Positions 18,339 through 27,670 of a stretch of DNA of 64,000 bases are shown here, one piece after another. The notes under the pieces are model-generated. The model made no database searches. It was given only the letters and a program-made list of their open reading frames with translations, and was not told the DNA's origin. The translations under genes and the position numbers were made by a program. The DNA is from an uncultured Methylocystaceae bacterium (GTDB lineage: Bacteria > Pseudomonadota > Alphaproteobacteria > Rhizobiales > Beijerinckiaceae). The stretch is from contig CAIQCB010000033.1 in assembly GCA_903870245.1 (NCBI GenBank), positions 62,001 to 126,000 on the forward strand, read 5' to 3'. Every line of letters begins with the position of its first letter. The stretch's first letter is position 1.

Positions 18339-19145
18339 ATGTCTTCCCCAGTGAGCGCAAACACTTCCACCGCCGTTGAGGCGGCGATTGATATCCGGCG
18401 GCTGCATTACGGCAAGCTCGTCGATGCAACGACGGGCGCTGTGCCGTCCCAATCCGGCTATGAGGTTACGCGTCGCTCGTTCGACCTTGATCCGTCTCTC
18501 GTTGGACATCTCTCACCAGCGCGGCTGATCGGTCGCCGTCGTTTCGATCCCGATGCGATCGAGACGTCGGCGTTACGCTCAGGATGTTTTGTCGCCCGCA
18601 CGACGGCTTATGACGCCACGGCGTTGATGCGCGCCCGCTTCCGCCCGGAGGACGGCGAGAACGGCGGCGCGCGCCGGCATCAGCAGTCGTCGGTCTGGGT
18701 CGTCGCTTTCGACGATTGGCGTCGTTTTCCGGCCGCCTGTCTCGCCATCGCGGCGGGTCACCTGCGCGCCGATCCTGACCTTGCCGCAGAAACGGCGGCC
18801 GTCCGGCTCGCCGAGACGCCCAGTCGCTGGCGCTTTCAAAATCTCGACGTGGATCGGGCGCGAGCCGTTTTACTGCGCGACGCCTGGGGGTGCGACATGC
18901 TCGAATTTTTTCTGGACGCGGCGTCGTCGGATGCGGCGGCGTGTCTGGATTTCGACGCGAGGGATTTCGCGAACGAGCGGGATTTCCTGGCGGCGGCCGG
19001 CTTCGCCCTGCAATCCTTGTCGTCCTCCTATCCGCGCTGGCGCGACGTCAGCGTCGCCTGCGGACTTGCCTATCCCGCGCCCGGGGTATGTTTGCGGTAC
19101 AGCCCCGATCACGCATTGCCGGGAGCTTTGTCCGACGCAGCCTAG
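18339..19145 (+). CDS. GAP1-N-like (GTPase-associated) protein
   Basis: A 268-residue protein, probably soluble. It opens with IRRLHYGKLVDA, then SGYEVTRRSF and a segment SSVWVVAFDDW. This HY...SGY...RS pattern resembles the N-terminal domain of GTPase-associated protein 1 (GAP1-N), known from genomic surveys as a partner of GTPases. The similarity is by eye and could be wrong. It follows the P-loop gene by 41 bases and converges with the membrane-protein gene, whose stop is only 5 bases away. No catalytic motif is evident. Confidence 0.45.
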   Translation: MSSPVSANTSTAVEAAIDIRRLHYGKLVDATTGAVPSQSGYEVTRRSFDLDPSLVGHLSPARLIGRRRFDPDAIETSALRSGCFVARTTAYDATALMRARFRPEDGENGGARRHQQSSVWVVAFDDWRRFPAACLAIAAGHLRADPDLAAETAAVRLAETPSRWRFQNLDVDRARAVLLRDAWGCDMLEFFLDAASSDAAACLDFDARDFANERDFLAAAGFALQSLSSSYPRWRDVSVACGLAYPAPGVCLRYSPDHALPGALSDAA

Positions 19146-19150
19146 ACGAA

Positions 19151-21367
19151 TTACCCGCCTTCCGCGCCGACACCGGCGTCGCTATCCTCCGTCAGATACC
19201 GCTCCAGCGCCGTCGGCCGACGGCGCCGGCTGCGCGCTGCAATCGGATCGGCGTAAAAAGCGCGCGGCCCGGCGTCCTCTTCGAGGCCGTCCAGAGTTTG
19301 TCCAAACGTAGAGCGCAGGGCGCGTCCGCCGCGCTGCCTGAGCGCCGCATTCAGGCGCTGCTCAGCCTGGGCGATCGTAATGTTATCGACAACATAGGCC
19401 CCGCTGCGCGCGACATGTGCGATCTCGTCGCGAACCAGCCGATTGAGAATAGCCGTCAAGTTTTCCCGCACCCCTGGCGGCAACGCCATAATCAACGGCG
19501 CGCCGGGGGCGATTTCGCTCATATCGCCGGGCAGGGGACGCGCGACGCGCAACATCGCCTTCATGGCGCGGATCTCGACCGGATCGTCTTCGTCGTCGGT
19601 CATGTCCAGCGGCGTCGCGAAGTGTCGTCGCTCGCGCGTTTCGAATCCGCGTTTGAAAATCTCCGACAGGAACTTCATGATAAACAGGAAGGCGTCCTGC
19701 GCCATGGCGACGCAAATCGCCATGGTCGAGTCCGGCGTGAAGCTCCAGAAGGCCTCGCGCGCCAGTTCGAATTTGTTGCGCTCGGAAGAATGAGCGCGCA
19801 AAAACGCGTCGCTTGTTTTCAAAAAGCCGCGCACGTCCTCGTCGCTCAATCCCAGCGCTTTGCCGCTGACGATGCAGGCGTCGACCGCCGCCTTTGCGGC
19901 GTTAAAGCCATCGGCTGCGGCGTTTTTATCGGACGCTGGCGCCTTGCGGATTTTGCCGACGATAGCGTTCAACTCGTCGCGCAGTCCCGTCTCCATGCCA
20001 CATTTTTGATTGTAGGCGACGCGGGCGGCGAGACGCTCGTCGCGCGCGGAGAGCAGATCGCGGGCTTCGCCCTGCGGCTCACAAGCGAAATCACGCCCGA
20101 TGGCGGCGGGTGCGGCGTTGGCTTGGCGCGCGGCGGCGAGGATCGGCTCGCATAATGGCTTGGCTGCGCGCACGCGCGCCCAGGTGGGATCGACCCGCAA
20201 CTGATCGCGCAGCGCGGCGAGTTCGCGTACATTGCCGTCGAGATCGGGCGCCGCCTCCGTCTTGGATGCGGACTGGACAGCGCCGCTCTCAGCCGCTTCG
20301 GCTTTCTGTTTCAGGGGGATCAGCCTTGCGGCAAGGGCGTCGCGTTTCTTGAGCGCGTTGGCCCGCTCCGCCGTCGGGCCGGCAAGGGTGCGACGAATCG
20401 CGGCCACCCTTTGAAGCGCTTCCTGGGCCTTCGCCTGGTGGGCCCGGCAATTGGGACCGCAGGTCGCCCCTTGATTGTCGAGCCCCTGGGCGGCGTCGAC
20501 GGCGAGTTGCTCTTCCTGCCTTGCGGTGGCGGAAAGCTGATCGATCTCCCCCTGTTTGGATTTGATGATTTCTTCGAAGGCGGCGGCGTTTTTTTCCAGC
20601 GTGGCGATCTCTTCCTGAGTTTCGCTCATCTGTCGGGCCGCCGCTCGCGCCGTTTCAAGTTCGAGGGCTGCCTTTTGGGCCGCCTGCGCCATGACGGCGC
20701 GCTGGGCGTCCTGATTTTTTCGGATTGTCTCGCGCAGCGCCGGTCCCGCCTCCCTTGCCGATTGGATCAGCGCGTCGAGACTGTCGAGATAGGCCCGGAA
20801 GGTCGAGGTCGCGGCGAGACGAGCGGCCTCCGTCTCGCTGGCGGCGGCGATTTGCTTGGCGGCCGGTAACATCACCTCGGCGGCCAGTTCGTTGGGTTGC
20901 AGCTCGGCGACGATCTTGCGCGAGGAAAGCTTGAAGATGTTGTTGTAGTAATAGGTGAAGGAGAAGAAGGCGGAAATCGAGAAGACAAAGCCGAAGACCA
21001 GCGCCGTCACCAGCGTCTTGATGATCATTCGCTCGCGCGCCATGCGCCGATGGGCGATCAGCGCGGCCAGATCGGCTCCCAGCGACCAGGAAGTCGCTGC
21101 CAGCATGATGAGAATCGCCGAGGTGGCCACCAGGGCGCCCACGATCCCGACCGGATCTCCCGGCTCTTTCTGCATGATGTCGATCATGCCGGAGGAGGTT
21201 GTGTAAAAGACCCAGGCCAGAACGGGCAGGGCGACGGCCATACCGACGCGCCCGAGATCGATCCGTCCGGCCCAGAGATGGCGAACAGGCGTCGCAAGGG
21301 TTTGAAAAATTGTAACTTTCCTCGACTCCGTCGCTTCCGGAGCCGTGGGCGTTGGCGCAATCGTCAT
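19151..21367 (-). CDS. Large membrane protein with periplasmic coiled-coil domain
   Basis: A 738-residue protein. Three N-terminal membrane helices (about residues 42-60, 76-97, 118-140) are followed by about 400 residues rich in Ala/Glu/Gln heptads (coiled coil). At about 555-578 is a fourth hydrophobic helix (TMAICVAMAQDAFLFIMKFL) and then a charged C-terminal domain. Cysteines cluster only in the central domain (ATCGPNC, PLCEP, FACEP, QKCG, DACIV), suggesting disulfides and a periplasmic location, which fits an N-in topology. The C-terminal part would be cytoplasmic and could meet the GTPase-like protein. I do not recognise the family. It converges with the GAP1-N-like gene. Confidence 0.6.
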   Translation of the reverse strand: MTIAPTPTAPEATESRKVTIFQTLATPVRHLWAGRIDLGRVGMAVALPVLAWVFYTTSSGMIDIMQKEPGDPVGIVGALVATSAILIMLAATSWSLGADLAALIAHRRMARERMIIKTLVTALVFGFVFSISAFFSFTYYYNNIFKLSSRKIVAELQPNELAAEVMLPAAKQIAAASETEAARLAATSTFRAYLDSLDALIQSAREAGPALRETIRKNQDAQRAVMAQAAQKAALELETARAAARQMSETQEEIATLEKNAAAFEEIIKSKQGEIDQLSATARQEEQLAVDAAQGLDNQGATCGPNCRAHQAKAQEALQRVAAIRRTLAGPTAERANALKKRDALAARLIPLKQKAEAAESGAVQSASKTEAAPDLDGNVRELAALRDQLRVDPTWARVRAAKPLCEPILAAARQANAAPAAIGRDFACEPQGEARDLLSARDERLAARVAYNQKCGMETGLRDELNAIVGKIRKAPASDKNAAADGFNAAKAAVDACIVSGKALGLSDEDVRGFLKTSDAFLRAHSSERNKFELAREAFWSFTPDSTMAICVAMAQDAFLFIMKFLSEIFKRGFETRERRHFATPLDMTDDEDDPVEIRAMKAMLRVARPLPGDMSEIAPGAPLIMALPPGVRENLTAILNRLVRDEIAHVARSGAYVVDNITIAQAEQRLNAALRQRGGRALRSTFGQTLDGLEEDAGPRAFYADPIAARSRRRRPTALERYLTEDSDAGVGAEGG

Positions 21368-21662
21368 GGGGGGAGCCGCCCCGGCGGGACTTGGGACGGC
21401 GGCGTGTGCGCTCGGTTCATCGGTTGATTGCTCCGGAGGTCGCGTCGCGTCCTTCTGATTGCCGCTCTCATGCCCGAAAAGAGACTGATTTTGTCCCTAA
21501 GGCAAGGCGGTCGGCGGGGAAATCGGCGGCAGGCTCGCCGATTTCCCCGCTGCGTCTTTTCATGCTAGACGGCCAAATGGCGAACGCTCGTGGTTTGTTC
21601 CGCGCCGGCGCCCTTTGTCTCGCAGTCCCTTGAAGGCTCGCGTATCACAACAGGAAACTGCC

Positions 21663-22814
21663 GTGTCCATACCTCTCCGCTATATCGCGAAAATCGGCGC
21701 CTATATTGTCAAGCAACATCTGACGGGCGTGAAGCGCTATCCGCTCGTCCTGATGCTCGAACCGCTCTTTCGCTGCAATCTGGCCTGTTCCGGCTGCGGC
21801 AAGATCGACTACCCCGATCACATTCTCAACAAGCGCCTGTCGGTCGAGGAGTGTCTCGAATCAGTGGATGAATGCGGCGCGCCCGTTGTCGTGATCGCTG
21901 GCGGCGAACCGCTTCTGCACAAGGATTTGCCGCAGATCGTTGAGGGAATTGTCGCGCGCGGCAAATTCGCCATTGTTTGCACCAATGCGCTGCTGCTCGG
22001 CAAAAAAATCGATCAATACAAGCCCAGCCCCTATTTCACCTGGTCGATCCATCTTGATGGCGACAAGGAGATGCACGACAAGGCTGTCTCGCAGGAGGGC
22101 GTTTACGAGCGCGCTGTCGAGGCGATCAAACTCGCCAAGGCGAAAGGTTTCCGCGTCACCACCAACAGCACCTTCTTCTCGGACGCTGATCCCGAGCGGG
22201 TCGCCAAATTCCTCGACGAGACGACCGCGCTCGGCGTCGATGGCATGACAGTGTCGCCGGGCTACGCCTATGAGCGCGCGCCCGATCAGACGCATTTCCT
22301 TAACCGTCAGCGCACCAAGGAGCTGTTCCGCGGTATCCTGTCGCGCGGGCGTGGCGGAAAGGCCTGGGAATTCCAGCAGTCTGGCCTGTTCATGAATTTC
22401 CTCGCCGGCAATGAAAGTTATTATTGCACGCCCTGGGGCAATCCGCTGCGCACCGTTTTTGGCTGGCAGCGTCCCTGCTATCTGCTTGGCGAGGGCTATG
22501 TGCCGACCTTCAAGCAATTGATGGAGGAGACCGATTGGGACTCCTACGGCGTCGGTAACTACGAGAAATGCGCTGATTGCATGGTGCATTCCGGCTTCGA
22601 GGCGAGCGCTGTCAATGACGCCGTACGGCGACCGTGGAAAGCGGCGGCCGTAGCGCTTCTCGGCGTGCGCACGGATGGACCGATGGCTCCCGACATTTCT
22701 CTGGAGAACCAGAGACCTGCGCAATATGTCTATGATGAAAACGTCGCCCGGCTTTCAGAGATCCGCGAGCACGAGGCGAAGCAGCGGGCCGATCAACGGT
22801 CCGACGCGGCCTAG
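21663..22814 (+). CDS. hpnH: Adenosyl-hopene transferase HpnH (radical SAM)
   Basis: About 383 residues. The GTG at 21663 gives the family start (V/M)SIPLRYIAKIGAYIVKQHL. The radical SAM cluster motif is CNLACSGC (Cys-x3-Cys-x2-Cys, about residues 40-47), followed by IAGGEPLLHKD. C-terminal cysteines include CTPWG, RPCYLL and YEKCADCMVHSG. The enzyme couples a 5'-deoxyadenosyl radical to diploptene, giving adenosylhopane, the first step of side-chain building. The last 60 bases overlap the hpnG 3' end on the other strand. Confidence 0.95.
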   Translation: MSIPLRYIAKIGAYIVKQHLTGVKRYPLVLMLEPLFRCNLACSGCGKIDYPDHILNKRLSVEECLESVDECGAPVVVIAGGEPLLHKDLPQIVEGIVARGKFAIVCTNALLLGKKIDQYKPSPYFTWSIHLDGDKEMHDKAVSQEGVYERAVEAIKLAKAKGFRVTTNSTFFSDADPERVAKFLDETTALGVDGMTVSPGYAYERAPDQTHFLNRQRTKELFRGILSRGRGGKAWEFQQSGLFMNFLAGNESYYCTPWGNPLRTVFGWQRPCYLLGEGYVPTFKQLMEETDWDSYGVGNYEKCADCMVHSGFEASAVNDAVRRPWKAAAVALLGVRTDGPMAPDISLENQRPAQYVYDENVARLSEIREHEAKQRADQRSDAA

Positions 22815-23480
22815 AGTGGCGAAAGCCGCGCGGGAATCCAGTCCCGCGCGGATAAGCTCGCCGATCTGGCCCGGCGCGCGAATCAATTCGCGCGCCACAT
22901 AGCCCTGATCGATGTCGCCTTCCGGGGTGATCGCTTTCGCCGCCAGCGGCGGCAGGGTCCGAGTCGCCGGGTCTGCGATGACGCGCACCGCCGCGAACGT
23001 CGCGCCCTTTTCTGCCGCAAAGGCGGCGGCGATGTGCGACTCCATATCCACGGCGTCCGCACCGGTCAGCGAACGGAGCGCCGTTTTCGCCGCGACATCC
23101 ATCGCCATTTCATCAACTCCGGCGATCGCGCCTGAAACCGGCGGCCGACCGGCGCCGGCGACAGCGTCGATCAGCGCGTCGACAAGGCGGTTGTCAGACG
23201 TAAAACACGCTCCCTCCGCGACAATCTCGCGCGCAACAATGCAGTCGCCGGGGCGCAGTGTTGGATTGAGACCGCCGGCAAGCCCAAAGCTGATCACGGC
23301 GCCGAAGTCCTGCGCCTTCAGATCGTCCAGCGATAGACGAAGATGCGTGACGTTGGCGCCGCTGCACAGGGTGACGACGCCATCCGACGCCGCGCAGGCG
23401 GCTTCCCGCTTCATGCCGGTCAGCAACAGCGTCGGCAGGCCGGCGCGGGAATTGCGATGTTGTGCGGTAATCGCGGACAT
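22755..23480 (-). CDS. hpnG: Hopanoid-associated phosphorylase HpnG (nucleosidase-like)
   Basis: A 241-residue protein of the purine nucleosidase/phosphorylase superfamily. It shows FGLAGGLNPTLRPGDCIVA near the middle and ADAVDMESHIAAAFA near residue 145, which correspond to the base- and ribose-binding sites. HpnG removes adenine from adenosylhopane to give ribosylhopane or its phosphate, just after HpnH. It lies 3 bases downstream of shc on the same strand and runs antisense into the end of hpnH. Confidence 0.92.
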   Translation of the reverse strand: MSAITAQHRNSRAGLPTLLLTGMKREAACAASDGVVTLCSGANVTHLRLSLDDLKAQDFGAVISFGLAGGLNPTLRPGDCIVAREIVAEGACFTSDNRLVDALIDAVAGAGRPPVSGAIAGVDEMAMDVAAKTALRSLTGADAVDMESHIAAAFAAEKGATFAAVRVIADPATRTLPPLAAKAITPEGDIDQGYVARELIRAPGQIGELIRAGLDSRAAFATLGRVGPLIGPLLRLVLADL

Positions 23481-23483
23481 TCC

Positions 23484-25463
23484 CTAGAGGCCGAAGCGCA
23501 TCACGCGGTCATTGGCGCGTTTCAGATTACGATAGCGCGCCAGCGCCCACAGCGGAAAGAATTTCGCATAGCCGTGGTAGCGCAGGTAAAAGACACGGGG
23601 AAAGCCGGTGGCGGTGTAGCGGGCCTCGTCCCAGAGTCCATGATCTTGCTGATGCTGCTGAAGATATGCGACGCCGCGCGCAACGGCCGGGTGATCGACT
23701 TCGCCTGCCGCCATTAGGCCGAGCAGCGCCCAGGCGGTTTGCGAGGCGGTCGAAGGGGCCGCCTCGTAACCCTTGTAATCCATTTTGTAGCTGGAGAGAT
23801 CCTCGCCCCAGCCGCCGTCGGCGTTCTGGATGTCTACAAGCCATTTGACGGCGCGGCGGTACGACTCGTGATCGTGTGGCAGGCCGGCCGCGTTGAGCGC
23901 GCAGAGCGCCGACCAGGCGCCGTAAATATAATTGGCTCCCCAGCGGCCAAACCAGCTGCCGTCCTTCTCCTGTTCGGCGAGCAGATAGTCGACGCCGCGC
24001 TTCAACGCCCCGGAACTCTCCAGCGTGTCGCCCAGTTGGGCCAGCATCGAGACGCAACGCGCCGAAACGTCTGTCGTCGGCGGATCGAGTAAAGCGCCAT
24101 GATCTGCGAAAGGAATGTGGTTGAGGTAATGATAGGCGTTGTCGGCGTCGAAAGCTCCCCAGCCGCCATTCTTGCTTTGCATGCCGATTATCCACTCACG
24201 CGCGCGCGAGATCCGCTCCTCATAAGGCTGGGCGGTCTCGCCATTGGTCAGTCGATCCATGGCAGTGGCGACGACAGCCGTGTCGTCGACGTCCGGATAG
24301 TAGGCATTGGCGTATTGGAAGGCCCAGCCGCCCGGCCGAAGGTCGGGACGCTGCGCCGCCCAGTCGCCTTTCACATCGAGAATTTGCAGCGGCGCAAGCC
24401 ACTCGCAAGCAGCGCGCGCGCGCTCGCGCGCATCGGTGTCGCCAGTCTCCAGCAGCGCGTGAGCGACAAGAGAAGTGTCCCAAACCGGCGAGACGCAGGG
24501 CTGGCAATAGGCTTCCGTCTCGTTGACGACAAGCAGTCGTTCGATCGACTCGCGCGCATCCTTCACGCGCGGGTCCGAGGGGGGCGCGCCCAGTACGTCA
24601 TACATCAGCAGGGAATTCACCATCGCCGGGAAAATAGCGCCCAGTCCATCGACGCCGTTGAGGCGTTCTGTCGTCCAGCGTTCCGCAGCTTCTATGGCGC
24701 GCTCGCGCGTGCGTTTGGGAAAATACGGTTCTGCGAAGCGCAGAAGCTTGTCGACTTCTCCGAAGATATGCGCCCAGGGCCATGTCTGATGTTCGCCCTT
24801 GGGCCATACCTTCACCTCTTCCGGAGGCGTGATGAACAATTCGGCGATATGCGCGCCCCGCGGATTGATGGCGCGCGGTTTTTTGGCGTTGAGCACCAGA
24901 AGCGGCACCAGCACGGTGCGTCCCCAGTAGGAAATCTTGTCGAGGTGGAAGGGAAACCAGCGCGGGAGGAGCATGATTTCGACGGGCATGACCGGCACGC
25001 CGCGCCAGGGAATTTCACCATACAGCGCCAGCAGGGCGCGGGTGAAAACATTTGTCGTCGCCGCCCCGCCATGCGCGAGGATTGCTGTACGGGCGCGCGT
25101 CATGTGCGGCGCGTCGATATCGTCGCCGATCATTTTAAGAGCGAAATAGGCCTTGACGCTGGCGCTGATGTTGAAATCGCCATCCTGGAACAATGGCCAG
25201 CCGCCATGCGCTCCTTGCGTGCGACGCAAATAAACGGCGATCTTTCGTTCGAGTTCGCTGTCGACCGGCTCGGCGCGAAAATGGCGCATCAGCACATATT
25301 CAGCCGGGATTGTGCAATCGGCCTCAAGTTCGAAACACCAGTGGCCGTCGCTCTTGCCCATTGCCAGCAACGCCTTTTTTGCGTTCTGGATGCTGTCTTC
25401 CAGGGCTTGCGCGGAAAGCGGTTGAACAGGGGTCTCGATACGCGCTGCAGCGGTCATGTCCAA
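23484..25463 (-). CDS. shc: Squalene-hopene cyclase
   Basis: A 659-residue class II triterpene cyclase, also called hpnF. The catalytic DxDD motif is D391-V-D-D394, which protonates squalene. Several QW repeats are visible (for example QSKNGGWGAFDADN, QNADGGWGEDL, QEKDGSWFGRWG), the signature of this family. It forms the hopene ring skeleton at the membrane. It sits between hpnE upstream and hpnG downstream in a compact minus-strand operon. Length is normal. Confidence 0.97.
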   Translation of the reverse strand: MDMTAAARIETPVQPLSAQALEDSIQNAKKALLAMGKSDGHWCFELEADCTIPAEYVLMRHFRAEPVDSELERKIAVYLRRTQGAHGGWPLFQDGDFNISASVKAYFALKMIGDDIDAPHMTRARTAILAHGGAATTNVFTRALLALYGEIPWRGVPVMPVEIMLLPRWFPFHLDKISYWGRTVLVPLLVLNAKKPRAINPRGAHIAELFITPPEEVKVWPKGEHQTWPWAHIFGEVDKLLRFAEPYFPKRTRERAIEAAERWTTERLNGVDGLGAIFPAMVNSLLMYDVLGAPPSDPRVKDARESIERLLVVNETEAYCQPCVSPVWDTSLVAHALLETGDTDARERARAACEWLAPLQILDVKGDWAAQRPDLRPGGWAFQYANAYYPDVDDTAVVATAMDRLTNGETAQPYEERISRAREWIIGMQSKNGGWGAFDADNAYHYLNHIPFADHGALLDPPTTDVSARCVSMLAQLGDTLESSGALKRGVDYLLAEQEKDGSWFGRWGANYIYGAWSALCALNAAGLPHDHESYRRAVKWLVDIQNADGGWGEDLSSYKMDYKGYEAAPSTASQTAWALLGLMAAGEVDHPAVARGVAYLQQHQQDHGLWDEARYTATGFPRVFYLRYHGYAKFFPLWALARYRNLKRANDRVMRFGL

Positions 25464-25481
25464 ACCTCGTCGATAGCGCAG

Positions 25482-26777
25482 TCAGGACGGTCGCACGGGA
25501 CTTTCGGCGCCGCGTCCGGCGAGTTCGGCCGCCCGATATCCGGAGCGGATCGTTCCCTCAATCGTCGCGGGCAGTCCCGTCGCCGTCCAGTCGCCAGCCA
25601 GAAAAAGATTGCTCCAGTCCGTTACGGCGTCGGGGCGGCGCGCGTTTTGGGCGGGAGTCGCGGCGAAAGTCGCGCGTTTCTCCTTGACGATCTGCCATGG
25701 CGGCGGAACGCAGGCAAGCCCCGATGCTGCACCGCGGCAATCAAGGCCGGCCGCCGCCGACGCCTCGGTCCAGATTTGCGCCGCCAGCGTCTCGCGCGGC
25801 GCGTCCATGAGCCGGTCCGCGCCGCTGATCGTTACCGACAGGCGATCCTCAAAGGCGAATAGCCATTCCGAAAGCCCCCCAACCAGACCAAGCAACAGCG
25901 GCTGGCCAGGCGGCGGCGCAACCCTGAAATGCACGTTGAGAATCGCGCGATGATCATTCGGCGCGGTCAGGCCGGGGATAGTTTCCAGTGCGGACCAGGC
26001 GGGCGCGGCGAACACGACGCTGTCCGCGGGGCCAAGGGGGACCTCTTCGTCGCCGAAACGCAGCGACGCGACCCGGCCGTCCGCAAAAACCAGTTCACGC
26101 AGCCTCGCGCCGAATCGGGGCGTGACGCCTTTCGCCGCCAGCGTTTGCAGGGCAGGTTCGACGAAGGCTGCGCCCAGACCTTTCTGGGCGACCAGCGGCC
26201 GACAGGCCGCGCCGCCCGCCGCCAGGGTCTCCCGCAGCACCGCGCCGGCAAGCGTCGCAGCAGACTCCGCTGGCTCTGTGTTGAGCGCCGAGAGCAGCAC
26301 AGGGCGCCAGAGCTTCTCCCATAATACGCCTTCGCAACGCATGGTCTCGCCGATGGTCGCGCCGTCGCGGGCGAAGAGCAGTCGCCCGGCGTCGAGGTAA
26401 TCTCCTGGTCCCGTTCCGGGAACGCGACGGTCGGCGAACAGCACCCACCAAGGCAGGCGCGAGGCGTTAGGCCGCAGCCGCCATCGCGCGCCGTCGCGCA
26501 GGTCCAGAAAATCGAAAACGCAGACTTCAGGGCCGACGAGCGCGTCGCCGGCCCCGATGCGGCGGGCGTAATCGCGGGCTGCGGCGTTGCCCGACAACAA
26601 CAGATGGTTGCCGTTATCGATGGTCAGGCCGAGCGAAGCGTCGTGATACGAGCGACAGCGTCCGCCCGCCATGCGCGCCGCTTCGTAAAGGGCGACGTGA
26701 CGACCCTCATCCGTCAAACGGACGGCGCATGACAGTCCGGCGAGCCCGGCGCCGACAATGTGAACGACCCCGGTCAC
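25482..26777 (-). CDS. hpnE: Hydroxysqualene dehydroxylase HpnE
   Basis: About 431 residues of an FAD-dependent amine-oxidase-like enzyme. The N-terminal dinucleotide fold is VHIVGAGLAGLSCAVRL, followed by MAGGRCRSYHD. The C-terminal FAD segment is LFLAGDWTATGLPATIEG. HpnE reduces hydroxysqualene to squalene, completing the HpnC/HpnD/HpnE route. The GTG at 26777 overlaps the hpnD stop (GTGA) and gives the right length; the open frame continues 73 codons further into hpnD but without family similarity. Confidence 0.94.
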   Translation of the reverse strand: MTGVVHIVGAGLAGLSCAVRLTDEGRHVALYEAARMAGGRCRSYHDASLGLTIDNGNHLLLSGNAAARDYARRIGAGDALVGPEVCVFDFLDLRDGARWRLRPNASRLPWWVLFADRRVPGTGPGDYLDAGRLLFARDGATIGETMRCEGVLWEKLWRPVLLSALNTEPAESAATLAGAVLRETLAAGGAACRPLVAQKGLGAAFVEPALQTLAAKGVTPRFGARLRELVFADGRVASLRFGDEEVPLGPADSVVFAAPAWSALETIPGLTAPNDHRAILNVHFRVAPPPGQPLLLGLVGGLSEWLFAFEDRLSVTISGADRLMDAPRETLAAQIWTEASAAAGLDCRGAASGLACVPPPWQIVKEKRATFAATPAQNARRPDAVTDWSNLFLAGDWTATGLPATIEGTIRSGYRAAELAGRGAESPVRPS

Positions 26778-27670
26778 GAGAATAGATGGCGCAACAACGC
26801 GACGAGGAGTTTGAAACGCGACACATGAACCGGCGGTCGAGGCGGGGCAAAACCTCGGGCGGCGAGATTGTCGAGAATCGAATGATAGCCGACTGACATC
26901 ATCACCGGCGCTTTCAGCGCCGATTTTGGCAAACCCGCCATTACCAGATCGGCTTGCGCGTAATGTTCGCGGGCGCGCTGGAGCACAGGTTCGCACGCGC
27001 GCGGCAAGCCGGGATGCGCCAATACGGCGTGCGGCGCACGGGTGTCGACGCCGGCGTCCTCCAGCGTCTCTCGCGGCAGATACAGACGTCCGCGAGCGGC
27101 GTCTTCATCAAGATCGCGCAGGATGTTGGTGAGTTGAAGCGCGCGGCCGAGATGATAGGCGAGGAGTTTGGCGCCGGTCGGTAATTCCGTCGCCCCGTCG
27201 GGAACAAGGCCGAAGGCGTGAACTGACAATCGTCCGACGGCGCTGGCGACCCTGTCGCAGTAGAGATCGAGTTTTTCCCAATCGGGCGCGCAAATATCCT
27301 CGTCGACGTCCATCTGCATGCCGTCAATCACCGCCTCGAAATCGGCGCGGTCGAGATGAAAGCGCCGCACAGGCTCGGCCAGAAAAGCGACGGGCGGGCG
27401 AATGCGGCCAGCGTATAATTCATCCAGATCGAAGCGCCATTTGTCGAGCGCCGCGCGTCGCTCGTCGCGGTCGCCCTCGTCATCGGCGATATCGTCCACG
27501 GCGCGGCAAAAAGCGTAGATCGCAAACATCGCATCGCGGCGTGGCGGCTCTAAAATCCTCATCGCCAGGTAGAACGAGCTTTTCGAGGCGATGCCGCTGG
27601 TGGGCGGCGGCGGTAAATCCTGTGCGCCGCCGGTACCCGCGGGACTGCGACTGAGAGGGCTAAGACTCAT
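26774..27670 (-). CDS. hpnD: Presqualene diphosphate synthase HpnD
   Basis: A 298-residue member of the squalene/phytoene synthase family. The first aspartate-rich motif is FCRAVDDIADDEGDRDERR (about residues 55-75). The second is LTNILRDLDEDAARGRLYLPRE. It condenses two farnesyl diphosphates to presqualene diphosphate. The start codon overlaps the hpnC stop (ATGA), and its own stop overlaps hpnE, so hpnC-D-E are translationally coupled. Confidence 0.94.
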   Translation of the reverse strand: MSLSPLSRSPAGTGGAQDLPPPPTSGIASKSSFYLAMRILEPPRRDAMFAIYAFCRAVDDIADDEGDRDERRAALDKWRFDLDELYAGRIRPPVAFLAEPVRRFHLDRADFEAVIDGMQMDVDEDICAPDWEKLDLYCDRVASAVGRLSVHAFGLVPDGATELPTGAKLLAYHLGRALQLTNILRDLDEDAARGRLYLPRETLEDAGVDTRAPHAVLAHPGLPRACEPVLQRAREHYAQADLVMAGLPKSALKAPVMMSVGYHSILDNLAARGFAPPRPPVHVSRFKLLVALLRHLFS

